A program made the translations under genes and the position numbers. From Delphinus delphis (lineage: Eukaryota; Chordata; Mammalia; Artiodactyla; Delphinidae), in assembly GCF_949987515.2 (NCBI RefSeq), contig NC_082694.2, positions 15,245,958-15,309,957 on the forward strand: a stretch of DNA of 64,000 bases, written 5' to 3'. The notes under the pieces were generated by a model, which was not told the origin of the DNA, searched no databases, and saw only the letters and a list, made by a program, of their open reading frames with translations. Shown here piece after piece: positions 9,730 through 20,491 of this stretch. How positions within the stretch are numbered: the first letter of the stretch is position 1; each line of letters starts with the position of its first letter.

Positions 9730-10824
9730 AAAAGAGCAATTTTCTCATGAAGTTATTTGCACTGAAGTTCAGTGGGGATCTAGGCCAAAAAAGACATTGG
9801 CTCTAATGATAGAACGTTACGTTTTTCTGGAGGGCCAATGGAACCTTGAAGATACCTTCTAGGCTGTGGGATTCCATTTTCGTCAGCTCTCTAAATTCTG
9901 CCTCAGAATCTCCTGGTTCCCAGGCCACTAATATCCTGCCCCACATGATAGGGACTATTTTTAGAGATGATTGAAGAAAAACTTCCTCTGGACTCAGCAC
10001 GACTCCTATCTCATGCCTGCAGAAGGGGATGCTGGCTGAGTGCAGGGCTCCTTGGGGTGGTCTGGGCCTCCTGAAAAACTGGGCGGCCCCTGGGCCCTCT
10101 GCTTACTTTTAAAGACTCTATTCCAACAACATATCAAACACGTTAAACACAACCTGCACTATGATAGATGTATGTATATATACATATAACATAATCACAT
10201 ACATGTGTGTGTATATTTTTTTTATTGCCAAGTATTTTTAACTGGCTTTAATAATTTTGCTTTTTAAAAATAATAGGATATGAACAAACAACATGTTATT
10301 TCTAGGCGATCTCCACGCACTCTTGCAGAGAAAATGTTACTTTCAATTCATTTTTCAAATGTAACAAAATTATTATAAATACTAAATTTACCAATTAATG
10401 TAGCTGACATAATGGTCCACTTTGTAGACATTAAATTAAACATGTATTCATTTTGATTATGCAGTTTTTCTTTGTACATTTTGGAGCAAATTAATTTTTT
10501 CCCTGGAACTCAAACTTTTCCTGTGTGGATAGCCGTCAGTGGATAAACTGGGTCTGCCTGGGCTTACCTTTTGGGCCAGCTGGGTGGACCTGGTCAGGCG
10601 CATGGAGATCAACAGCAGACCCCACAGCTGGGGTGGGCAGACAGGTTGTGGGTTGTGGGCAGTGAGCATGGGATGGTCTCAGAGAAGAGTCGGCCATTTC
10701 CCAAGAGTTGGTGAAAGTCGTCTTTTCTGTCCTGTGGTGATGGTGAGAAAGCCAAACTTAGCAGATCCTCGGAATCATGGCGTTCTATTGAGTCTGACCA
10801 GAAATATGAGTCTGATGAATCATT

Positions 10825-10959
10825 TTATTTATTTATTTATTTATTTATATAACCGAGGCTTGCGGCATGCGGGGTCCTAGTTCCCTGACCAGGGATCGAA
10901 CCCTCGCCCCCTGCTGTGGAAGTGCAGAGTCCCAACCACTGGACCACCAGGGAAGTCCC
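10825..10959 (-). mobile_element. Short CHR-type SINE
   Basis: Tail of (TTTA)n, then GGCATGCGGGGTCCTAGTTC, then CAGGGAAGTCCC. Perfect 13-bp duplication CTGATGAATCATT at 10812-10824 and 10960-10972. Confidence 0.93.
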
Positions 10960-11078
10960 CTGATGAATCATTAAAATAAGTCCTCTCGCATGGTAGATCT
11001 TTATGAGCTGATGTGAAAAGATGTCCAAGGCAAGTCAAGTGGAAGAGGCAAATCTTAGCACAGTGAGTAGTAGCATCC

Positions 11079-11081
<3 letters not shown>

Positions 11082-11119
<38 letters not shown>
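11082..11119. repeat. (GT)n microsatellite
   Basis: About 18 uninterrupted GT units starting at CAGTGTGTGT. Likely length-polymorphic. Confidence 0.95.
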
Positions 11120-11120
<1 letters not shown>

Positions 11121-12394
11121 ACACAAGCACAGACAAATCTGGAAGAATGCACCAGGGACTAGAAACACTGATTATATCTAGAAAGCATAATTATGGGGAA
11201 CTTTCACTTTCTAAGTCACCCATATCTGTGATGTTTGAATTTTCACGATGAACATGTAAATCCGTCTCTTGATTTATGTGATAAGTCCTGAAATATGTCA
11301 GTTCATTCAAGATGCTTACCTCAAAGCTTCAAAATAAAGAAATCAAGAACACTAGTGATATATTCCAGTAGGTTGAAAGCAGCATGCCAGGAGTGTCGTT
11401 TCTTGTCATTCATTAAACATAGGCAGAAGATTACCCAAATAAACATATATTAATGATTATTCAAGAAAAAAAAAGGCCACCTGCCAAAGAGGGCACCTGC
11501 AGCAGTGAAGCTGCCGGTGGTGGCTTTGGCCTATAACCATTAAGAATGTGTTTCTCCTTTTTCTCTGTTTTTGAAAACCTTGCTTCCAAAATGTTTGCTG
11601 TGAGCGACGTTTCAGTCTTTGTCCTTTAAAAAATTGTGTAGCTGTTTGATAAGGTGAAATTTGGTTGCAAGGTGAAGCTGGAGACCATTTCTCTAAGGGC
11701 TGACAACTTTTTGGTGATAACGTTTTCGCCACTTGTTCATCGAGGATCTCCCAAGGGTATCAGCTGACATTTTCTGTCCTGATATCCCTACAAGGTAAAC
11801 TCTCGGGGAAATACATGTCACAAAGTGTCATCTCAGATCACACACAGGACACAGCTTCCAGGGTAACTGGGAGCCCATGGCACTTTGCGTCATGCTGTGA
11901 ATGTTGCCAAGTTTCTGAACTTGGTGGTCATGGAGAAGACCCAAAAAAGGAAGGCAGGCAGGTTATCCCAAAACAAACTCTGTATATTTTAAAGGAATTA
12001 ATTTCTTTAGCAATTTTTTCTAAAATGTGTAGAAATGAATACTGTGCAAGTTGACTAATCAGAATTAGTCCTGCAAATGAAAATTTCAAAGGAGAGGCTC
12101 CAGCTCTGGGTGTCCAAGTTTCCATTGGTTGATTTGCTTATTCATTCATTCAGCGTTGGCTGCCCCTAAAGGAAGGGCTGAGGGAGGCTGATGCAGCAAG
12201 TAGAGTGAACATGTAGACAAGCCATATATGATGGTAAAGAACTCACAGTCTGGTATTTCCCAAACTCTGAGCACCATGGTTGCATTTTTTGCTGTATCTG
12301 AGTACCACGTGTACTATCGTTTACTTAAGATTTTTCTTTAGAGCAACTGATATTTTTTCCTTTAGTAAATTTGTTTCTAAGGGAGTCTATGTAT

Positions 12395-12730
12395 CTATTA
12401 TGGACTCTTTGTGTCCCTCCAAAATTCTTATGTTAAAAACCTAACCCCCATGTGATGGTATTAGGAGGTGGGACTTTTGGGAGATAACTAGGTCATGAGG
12501 GTGGAGCCCTCATGGATGGGATTAGTGCCCTCATAAAAGGGACCCCAGAGAACTCTCTTTCTCACCAAGTGAGGATATACTGAGAAGGTGGCCATTGGCA
12601 ACCTGGAAGAGGGCTCTCACCAGAACCCTGATCTCATACTTCCAGCTTCCAGAACTGTGAGTAATAAATTTCTGCTGTTGGTAAGCCACCCAGTTTATGG
12701 TGTTTTGTTATAGCAGCCTGAACTAAGAGA
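12395..12730 (+). mobile_element. MLT1/MST-like LTR (ERVL-MaLR)
   Basis: TATTATGGACTCTTTGTGTC, TGATGGTATTAGGAGGTGGG, GGTCATGAGGGTGGAGCCCT, CAGAACTGTGAGTAATAAAT and CAGCCTGAACTAAG follow the MaLR LTR order. Confidence 0.85.
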
Positions 12731-12811
12731 GTACCACTGTGAAATATAGATTGAATGTGATAGTCATAATTTTTCTAATGTACATTAAAATAAATATAAA
12801 CTATTAAAATG

Positions 12812-12914
12812 GCAGGATGGCATGTGGGATCTTAGTTCCTCAACAAGGGACTGAACCTACACCCCTTGCAGTGGAACTGCAGAGTCTTAGCCACTAGACC
12901 ACCAGGGAAGTCCC
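12812..12914 (-). mobile_element. Short CHR-type SINE
   Basis: GGCATGTGGGATCTTAGTTC through CAGGGAAGTCC. TAAAATG at 12805-12811 and 12915-12921 flanks it. Confidence 0.85.
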
Positions 12915-13165
12915 TAAAATGTTTTAAATACCTGCTCACATATCACCTAAAGACATCTTGATTATCACCCACAGAGTGAGCAGCAGTCAGGGAAACATTG
13001 ACTTTGTAGAGGAGATTGGACATACACAATAGGCATTAATAATCATAACCTAAAACAGGGCCCAATTCATGGGTGTGAGACCAGGGCAGTCACACAGGCC
13101 CCATGGTCAGAAAGGCCCTGCATTGGGGGTTTAACGCTCTGTGGGCATTGTCTTGAAGTTTTGTT

Positions 13166-13439
13166 GTTTTTTTTTAAATAAATTTATTTTATTTATTTAC
13201 TTTTGGCTGCGTTGGGTCTTCATTGTGGTGCGTGGGCTTCTCATTGTGGTGGCTTCTCTTGTTGCAGAGCACGGGCTCTAGGTGCATGGGCTTCAGTAGT
13301 TGTGGCTCGCAGGCTCAGTTGCTGTAGCACGCAGACTTAGTTGCTCCACGGCATGTGGGATCTTCCCGGAACAGGGCTTGAATCCATGTCCCCTGCATTG
13401 GCAGGTGGATTCTTAACCACTGCACCACCAGGGAAGCCC
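13166..13439 (-). mobile_element. Long CHR-type SINE (older GTGTTGGGTCTTC form)
   Basis: Starts with a T-rich tail and TTGGCTGCGTTGGGTCTTC, then GTAGTTGTGGCTC units, and ends CACCACCAGGGAAGCCC. Imperfect flanking repeats (TTGTCTTGAAG, CTGTCATCAAG). Confidence 0.88.
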
Positions 13440-13444
13440 TGTCA

Positions 13445-14180
13445 TCAAGTTTTTGATTACTTTTTAAATTGAGATATAGTTGACATATAACATTATATTA
13501 GTTTCAGGTGATTCACGTTAGTTTCATAATGATTCTATATTTGTATATATTGCAGAATGATCACCACAATAGGTCTAGTTAACATCAGTCACCATTCATA
13601 GTTACAAAGTTTTTTTTCTTGCGATGAGAATCTTAAGATCTACTCACTTAACAACTTTCAAATATGCAATACAGTATTATTAACTATAGTCACTGTGCTG
13701 TATATTACCTCCCCATGACATATTTATTTTATAACTGGAAGTTTATAACTTTTGACCACCTTTACCCATTCCTCCCATCCACATCCCCAATCCACCCCTT
13801 CACCACCCTACCTCTGGCTACTTCTAGTCTGTTCTCTGTATCTATGAACTCAGTTTTGTCGGGTTTTTGTTTTTGGTTTAGATGCCACATGTAAGTAAGA
13901 TCATATAGTGTTTGTCTTTCTCTATCCGACTCATTTCACTTGGCCAAATGCCCTCAAGGTCCATCCATGTTGTTGTAAATGGCAAGATTTCATTCTATTT
14001 TATGGCTTAATAATATTCCATTGTGTATATATCTGGTTGGATAGATGGATAGATAGATAGATACCATATTTTCTTTATCTATTCATCTGTTGATGGACAC
14101 TTAGCTTGTTTTCATTTCTTGGCTATTGTGAATAATGCTGCAATGAACATGAGGGTGCATGAAGCTTTTAATAATCTTAT
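13445..14180 (-). mobile_element. L1 fragment, 3' UTR and ORF2 end
   Basis: The plus strand shows reverse L1: TTGAGATATAGTTGACATAT, AACTATAGTCACTGTGCTGT, GGTCCATCCATGTTGTTGTA, TTGATGGACACTTAG. It ends where a SINE pair begins at 14181-14567. Confidence 0.85.
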
Positions 14181-14196
14181 CTTTGAGTTCGTATTT

Positions 14197-14551
14197 TCTT
14201 TTATTTTTTTCATTTTTAATTTTTAAAAATGGGATCTTAGTTCCCTGACCAGGCGTTGGGTCTGAACCCCCTGCTTTTTTTTTCTTTTTTTTTATTTTGC
14301 GGTACGGTACGCAGGCCTCTCACTGTCGTGGCCTCTCCCGCTGCGGAGCACAGGCTCCGGACGCGCAGGCTCGGCGGCCATGGCTCACGGGCCCAGCTGC
14401 TCTGCGGCATGTGGGATCTTCCTGGACCGGGGCACGAACCCGTGTCCCCTGCATCGGCAGGCGGACTCTCAACCACAGCACCACCAGGGAAGCCCAGTCC
14501 CCTGCTCTTGAAGCTCACAGAGTCTTAACCGCTGGACGGCCAGGGAAATCC
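14197..14551 (-). mobile_element. Short CHR-type SINE interrupted by a younger SINE
   Basis: The outer element is seen as GGGATCTTAGTTCCCTGACC (14231-14250) and, after the insert, AGTCTTAACCGCTGGACGGC...CAGGGAAATC. Flanks CTTTGAGTTCGTATTT (14181-14196) and CTTTGAGTTTGTATTT (14552-14567) are its target duplication within an L1 fragment. Confidence 0.88.
14276..14498 (-). mobile_element. Young CHR-2-like SINE nested in an older SINE
   Basis: T-rich tail, GCGGTACG, GC-rich body (CTCCGGACGCGCAGGCTCGG) and a CACCACCAGGGAAGCCC head. CCCCTGCT is duplicated at 14268-14275 and 14499-14506, both inside the older SINE. Confidence 0.9.
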
Positions 14552-14567
14552 CTTTGAGTTTGTATTT

Positions 14568-15765
14568 CGTAAGTGAAGTCCGATGGGACAGTGAAGCATG
14601 TCCTGGTGGCTTGGAGCCTTGGTTCACACACCATGCTGTCTTCCTTCACTTCCCTGGGATGTGGTCTTGGCTGCCCACTCCCCTGACCCACAGTGTCCCA
14701 AGGTCTCCCAGCTCCCCTCCTTGCTGCTGCCCAGAAACCACTGCCCCTCTTAGCCCTGGCTGGAGGGGCCTGGGCACACGGGCCCTGCTGTGTCTTGGGA
14801 CAGGGTATGGTGGCAGCCGTCTCTGCCCTGGGCTGGTACTCAGCAGGGGCAGACCTCTTGGTCTCCCCTGATCCAGGTACCTAGTGCATCCCCCTTGGGG
14901 ATTGCCCGTCTGCCATGGGTTGGGGCACAGGCCCACGGGAAGGGAGATGCCTGGCTCTGCGCTGATCCAGCAGCTGTGGTGGGAGGGGAATCAGTCAACC
15001 AGTGACGGGTGAGCGCCCAGTTGCGGAGACCAGAGGTGGCTGGATGCCTGTGAGAGTCTGCCATCAGTATCGCCATGCCTGAGGGACCACCAACACTAAA
15101 CAGAAAACAAAAACACCATGACAGGTCAAGAGAGAGCTTTCGGAAGAAAGGAAAAAGCTTTATATTTTAGTACCTTTAATGGTACCTTTTCTTGTTTTTC
15201 GAACAGAGGCCCCTGTATTTTCCTTTTGTACTGAGCTCACGAAGGAAGCAGCCGCTCCTGACCCAAAGCAGCACGAAGGAAGTAGCCACTCCTGACCCAA
15301 AGCAGCACGTGGGAAGTCTCGCTGGGGCTGTGCAGGTAGTTTCCAGGGGGCACTGGAGGACGTTTCCTGGTGGCCGGAGGCTCTAGGGAAGCGCCGCGGT
15401 AGATGGAGCCCCTGCTTTGGGAGTCAGATGGGATTTGGACCTGCAGGGCTGAGGCAAGGCACACTTCGAGAAAAGGAACAGAGGTGGGAACTCAGGGTCT
15501 GCCCGGGGGACTGCAAAGGTGAGCACAGGTCAGGGAACAGGAACTGTGGGAAATGACTCAGAAAGTGGGTTGACTCAGGTCAACTGATGCAGGAAACTGG
15601 TTGTAGTCCGGGACCACAGACAGGACGACCCTGATAGCTGCTAATCAGGGAAGCAACAGCTGTGAGACTATGATAGTGGTGATGGCAAAAGGCCTAGGAA
15701 AGGAAATCCAAGTCTGGGAAAGGGGTGAGATTGGGCCCCTTGAGGTGATTATACAAGTAGCAAGT
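14568..15765. other. No supported feature
   Basis: GC-rich and partly pyrimidine-rich. Frames near 14.6-15.0 kb on both strands overlap one another and look compositional. A short internal duplication (CCACTCCTGACCCAAAGCAG) occurs at 15286-15305, with a near copy at 15250-15270. Confidence 0.5.
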
Positions 15766-15778
15766 CACCCTTTTCTTT

Positions 15779-16077
15779 TTTTTTTTTAAATTTTTATTTT
15801 ATTTATTTATTTTTGGCTGTGTTGGGTCTTCGTTTCTGTGTGAGGGCTTTCTCTAGTTGTGGCAAGCGGGGCCCACTCTTCATCGTGGTGCGCGGGCCTC
15901 TCACTGTCGTGGCCTCTCTTGTTGCGGAGCACAGGCTCCAGATGCGCAGGCTCAGTAGTTGTGGCTCACGGGCCCAGTTGCTCCGCGGCATGTGGGATCT
16001 TCCCAGACCAGGGCTCGAACACGCGTCCCCTGCATTGGCAGGCAGATTCTCAACCACTGCGCTACCAGGGAAGCCCC
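15779..16077 (-). mobile_element. Long CHR-type SINE
   Basis: GGCTGTGTTGGGTCTTCG through CTACCAGGGAAGCCCC. It combines the older GTGTTGGGTC tail segment with the CCTCTCACTGTCGTGGCC segment of young copies. Perfect duplication CACCCTTTTCTTT at 15766-15778 and 16078-16090. Confidence 0.92.
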
Positions 16078-16399
16078 CACCCTTTTCTTTATAAACCTTG
16101 AGAGGTGAGGAGCTGAATTGCAGCAAGAGGTAACTCTGTGAGGAGAGAATGAGACTAAAGTCAGGGTGGGGCATGGGGAGAGTCCAGAGAGGAAAGAGGC
16201 TAGATGTGTGTTATCCAGGCCAAGAAGAAAAGATCTATCGCAAGTGTCTCCAAACTTTTTGGCTCACACACCCATAAGGTATTTTTTTGAGCACACACCC
16301 TAAGATATATATCTTATTTATGCATAAATTATGCACGTGCACAATTCTATTATGGTTGTTATGAAACAAAAGCAAAACCAACTTTTAAAAGGATAACTA

Positions 16400-16524
16400 G
16401 GGAATTCCCTGGCGGTCCAGTGGTTAGGATTCCGGGCTTTCACTGCCGGGGATCCAGGTTTGATCCCCGGTCGGGGAACTAAGATCCTGAAAGCCACGAG
16501 GTGCGACCAAAAATAAAATAAAAT
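16400..16524 (+). mobile_element. Short CHR-type SINE
   Basis: GGGAATTCCCTGGCGGTCCA head, TTTGATCCCCGGTCGGGG B-box region, AAATAAAATAAAATAAAA tail. Perfect duplication AAAAGGATAACTA at 16387-16399 and 16525-16537. Confidence 0.93.
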
Positions 16525-17385
16525 AAAAGGATAACTAAAAATGAGGATAAAAAGACGTCCTGATGTCCTCTTTCACCCCGCAGGGGGCTGCCATCTTGTC
16601 CGCGCTGGAGCTCTGGAGCCTGGTATTTTGCCTGGAGGCCTCTTGCCCGGTTCTGTGTCCCCAGTGGCAGTTCAAGACTGTCCTCCCAGATCTTGTCAAG
16701 TAAAAGGCGGCTGGGCTTCTGGGCAGTTTGCATCGTACATGTGTGTGGAGAGAGTTGTGTACAGAGTTGCGCAGAAGAGTCGGGCATTGGGGCAGCAGAT
16801 GCCGCCGAGTGTCTGGGAAATTCCTGGGCGGAGAAGCCTCGGGGGATCCTCATAGCACCCCCTGGGCAGAAACTGTTGCCTCTAGGTTACTAGTCACACA
16901 GCGTGGCCAGGATTCAGAGCCAGGTTTGGCTGACTCCGGAGCCCGTGTCTGCCCCACTGGGCTGCACCACCTCCTCTGGTCAACTTCGGGTCGGGTCTGT
17001 GTTTCTGGGGAGGAGTAAGCTGTTGGGTTTTGCTCCATCGCCAGAGCAGGGCTGGTTGTTGGAAGGGGAAGGCCACTGCAGAAGGCCCTGCCAGCACCCT
17101 GCCCACACTTGCCAAGGGCGTCCACCTGCAGGCTGGGATCCCCATCCCAGGGTTGTGTCCTGAGGTACACTGGAAGCTGAGGGGCATTGGAGGAAATCTC
17201 CCCCCTCCGTCTCCTCTCAGGTGGGACAACTCTGAGGGGTGGTCCCCACTCTCTCCCAGAGGAGCCCCAGCCGTGCCTCAGATGCTCTTAGAGGCGACCT
17301 ACCTAGTAAGGCACCCTGCTTGGGCTCCCTCCCCTTCCCTTCCATCCCTTCCCTGTTTCAATCCCTGTTCCTGGTATCATTTCTT

Positions 17386-17537
17386 TCCTTTCCTTTCTTC
17401 CTTTCTTTTTTTTTTTTTTTTTTTGCACCGAGCCACACGGCATGTGGGATCTTAATTCCCCAACCAGTTATCGAACCTGTGCCCCCTGCAGTGGCAGCAC
17501 GGAGTCTTTATCACTGACTGGACCGTCAGGGAAGTCC
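17386..17537 (-). mobile_element. Short CHR-type SINE
   Basis: (TTTCC)n and T-tract tail, then CGGCATGTGGGATCTTAATT, then CAGGGAAGTCC. CCTGGTATCATTTCTT and CCTGGTATCGATTCTT flank it. Confidence 0.88.
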
Positions 17538-17553
17538 CCTGGTATCGATTCTT

Positions 17554-20240
17554 GAACAAACTGCTTGCACAAGAGTCCTTGTCTGGAGTCTGCTTCTGAG
17601 GAAGCCAATCTCAGCAGGCCCATCGGGAAGGAGCCTTGTCTCAGGGGATATAACTTGCCTGTCCCATTTCCTATGCCTAGGCCTTGGCAGACATCACCAA
17701 TCAATCATGCCCTTCCTCTCTATAAGCCCAGATCTCTCCACGGGGCATCTCAGGACACTATTAACAATCGGTTGGAATTGACGAGTGAGTTGGAATCTGC
17801 TTGCCAGAGACGGAGCCTGAGTGGGGGTCACCACAGGGGAATATACCCCTTTGCTTCCAGTCCTTAGTGCAAAGAAAACCCACCACCAGGTGAGCAGAAG
17901 GGAGGGGGTGAAGTGGAGAGAGGGGGCTTCTCCCCTACCACAGAGCACCCCTCCCCATACAGCTTTGGTGACAAGTCCCAGCAAGCATAGGAACGGAGAA
18001 TACAGTCAGAGGTAAAGCTAGTGCCATTTATCAAGTACCTGCACCCTTTATAACCTCACTGCTAACCTTCATCTGCGACCCAGGCCTCACTAGGCAGCAG
18101 GTGCAAGTGCAGGGCCTGTTGCTGGTAAGATCTGTGTTCTTCCCACCCTGTGCCGCCCCGCACACAGCACAGGGCCTCCCAATTCAGCCCCCAATCGAGC
18201 AGCTCGTTATTATTCGCCATCATGCACGTGGCGAACGGACATCCCAGTTTGTCCAAGGCGGTCTGGCTCTCACAGCCCTTTACTCTTTTCATTCCAGCGT
18301 TCAAGCCAGGAAGGGTAGAGCCAGCCTTTGCCACACTTCTATATAATACAGATTACCGATATATTATAATATGTATGTAAATACAATTGCAAATCTGAAA
18401 TCATTTGTCAGACTACGTGCCCTGGTTATTTTAATTTGGAGACCCTGATTGTTGTTGTGTCTGGGCCAAACCTCCAGCGAGACTGGGGTGCCAGAGAAGG
18501 GCAGCGTCAAGGGGGTGTCATTTCTGAGCCATGGGCCTCAGTTAGGTCTTTGAGTCGGGCTTCCTTCTTTGGAAGGTGGCAATATCTAGGCCTTGGGAAC
18601 AGAGCACTGCTTCCTCTCTGGAGTGTGTTATTGAAACACCCAGCACATTTGCATGCTTTTTCTCTGCATCTTTAACATTTCTGGGAACTGCTACAACTTT
18701 TTTTTTTCTTTTAAAACTATTTCTTAAACTAAGGTGTCAGGCTTCTGCATTTCCATACAATTTGAATTTATTTGCATTCAGCACAGGTTGTAAGACGCCC
18801 TGTTTCTCTTGTAATTTCCTGTGCTTGGGATATGCACTTGGGTGGGCGAGACTCCTGGGAGAAGCTGCTGGCATTCTCCAGAAGCCAGAAGTTTACCCTG
18901 GAAGCTTTTGCTCAGGGTCCCCTCCTGCCCCGCGGCTGATCCGTCCCAACAACCCAGCTCTGGGCAGACCCAGCTTTTGCCTTTTTAAGGACAAGAAATC
19001 TTTCCCTGCATGCCCCATTTAAGACACATTATTTCAACACCTCCTGGAAGGGTGACAGAAGGCTCAAGCTGGGTGTCCCCGAGGGCTGAGGGACAGGAAG
19101 GCCCTAGGCTCCCAGAAAAACCAAGTTCCTTCTCATCTGGGCTGCACCAGTTCCTCTAGGTAATGTCCCCCCAGCTCCCTCCCATCTGGTCTTCCATCTG
19201 ACTCCTAGTCCGAGATGATGGTGTTTAAAGTCCTGGCTTTACCTTTAGGGAAGTCTTGGTTTTACCTCTTCTATAAAGTGAGAACACCACCCTCTTCCTC
19301 CTAGAGTAGATGTGGGATTAAATGAAATGTGAGAGAGAGCCTGGGAGAGCTCTCACCGTGAGGCCTGCCCTGAGATGAGTGGGTACCCCGGAGGGGGTAC
19401 GTGTTTACTGCCTCAGTGTCCATATCTGTAAATGGTGATGGTTACATTTCACTCACAAGGGATTCTTGTGACATGGAAATGAAATATTCCATGTAGAAAC
19501 TCCCACCCAATAAGCGGCGGTAATTAGTTCCCCATTGCTGACAATTGCTCATGAAGCCTCTGTTGTCCCACCTAACCCCGGAACTATGTGAGCGATGAGA
19601 TTTCTGAGTCAACCATTCTTAGGAAAACCAATGGATACCTAGCACTAACCCAGTGCCAAGCACTGGGGATCAGACATGGAGGTGAGAGATGAGACACCAT
19701 GGCGTCTTTCAGGAGCTTGCACACAGACCAGAGGAGGAAGACAGACTGGTCCCCGCCATCGACAAATGTTAGGAGACGGTGCATAGAGCAGAGCGGAGGC
19801 ACAGCTGAGGGAGCGTGTCTGATCTGCCGGGAGCTGGGGGAGCGTCCCGAGGAGACCCTGGCACTGGAGTGATGGGCCTGAGCTTGTCAGGCAGAGGAGG
19901 GGGAGTAGGGATTCCGGGCGTGGGGAAGAGAGTGACAAGGATACCTGAGTGGGAAGTCATCTGGAGAGGTGTGGGGAAGCTGGGTGGCTTGGAACATAAG
20001 ACAAAAGGTGAGGCTGGAAAGGGGCCAGGGTTTGGCTTTTGTTCCAGCATCACTGATAGAACATCAAAGTCCCTGCCATTCCCTGTCCTCTCTCTGTCTA
20101 GTGTCTGGGAGTTGCCTCTCTGAGAAGAAAGAATAAGGAAGGACTTGAAGGGGACAGGGAGACGGGGGTGGGGGTAGGTTTGACACTTGATACAGGGTGA
20201 TCAGAGAAGTCCTCTTTGATAAGATGACATCAAAATAAAG
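17554..20240. other. No supported feature
   Basis: Mixed-composition sequence with a MIR-like phrase near 19410-19460. A 148-codon frame at 18576-19022 has no family resemblance and low-complexity F/L runs. Nothing else is supported. Confidence 0.5.
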
Positions 20241-20249
20241 GAGCATGTG

Positions 20250-20482
20250 GGACTTCCCTGCTGGCCCAGTGGTTAAGACTCCATGCTTCCAATGCAGGGG
20301 GCCTGGGTTCAATACCTGGTCAGGGGACTAGATCCTGCGTGCCACAACTAAGAGCCCGCATGCCACAACTAAAGATCCCGCATGCCACAAAGATGATCCC
20401 GCACGTGTTAACGGAGACCCGCGTGCCGCAACTAAGACCCGGCGCAGCCAAATAAATGAATTGATTTTTTAAAAAAGTAAAT
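20250..20482 (+). mobile_element. CHR-1-like SINE with repeated CCACAACTAA units
   Basis: GGACTTCCCTGCTGGCCCAG head, then several GCATGCCACAACTAA-type units and an A-rich tail. GAGCATGTG at 20241-20249 and 20483-20491 is the duplication. Confidence 0.9.
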
Positions 20483-20491
20483 GAGCATGTG

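Larger units (their letters stand above)
9746..12394. other. Mostly unannotated, contains one SINE and (GT)n
   Basis: An AT-rich part (10120-10480) and mixed sequence around the SINE at 10825-10959. I recognise no exon or RNA gene. Confidence 0.5.

Noticed and set aside
14554..15076. Overlapping ~100-codon frames as a possible exon cluster
   Set aside because: Frames on both strands overlap extensively, and no conserved domain or consistent splice signals were recognised.
18576..19022. 148-codon open frame
   Set aside because: No family resemblance, low-complexity F/L-rich composition, no splice or promoter support.
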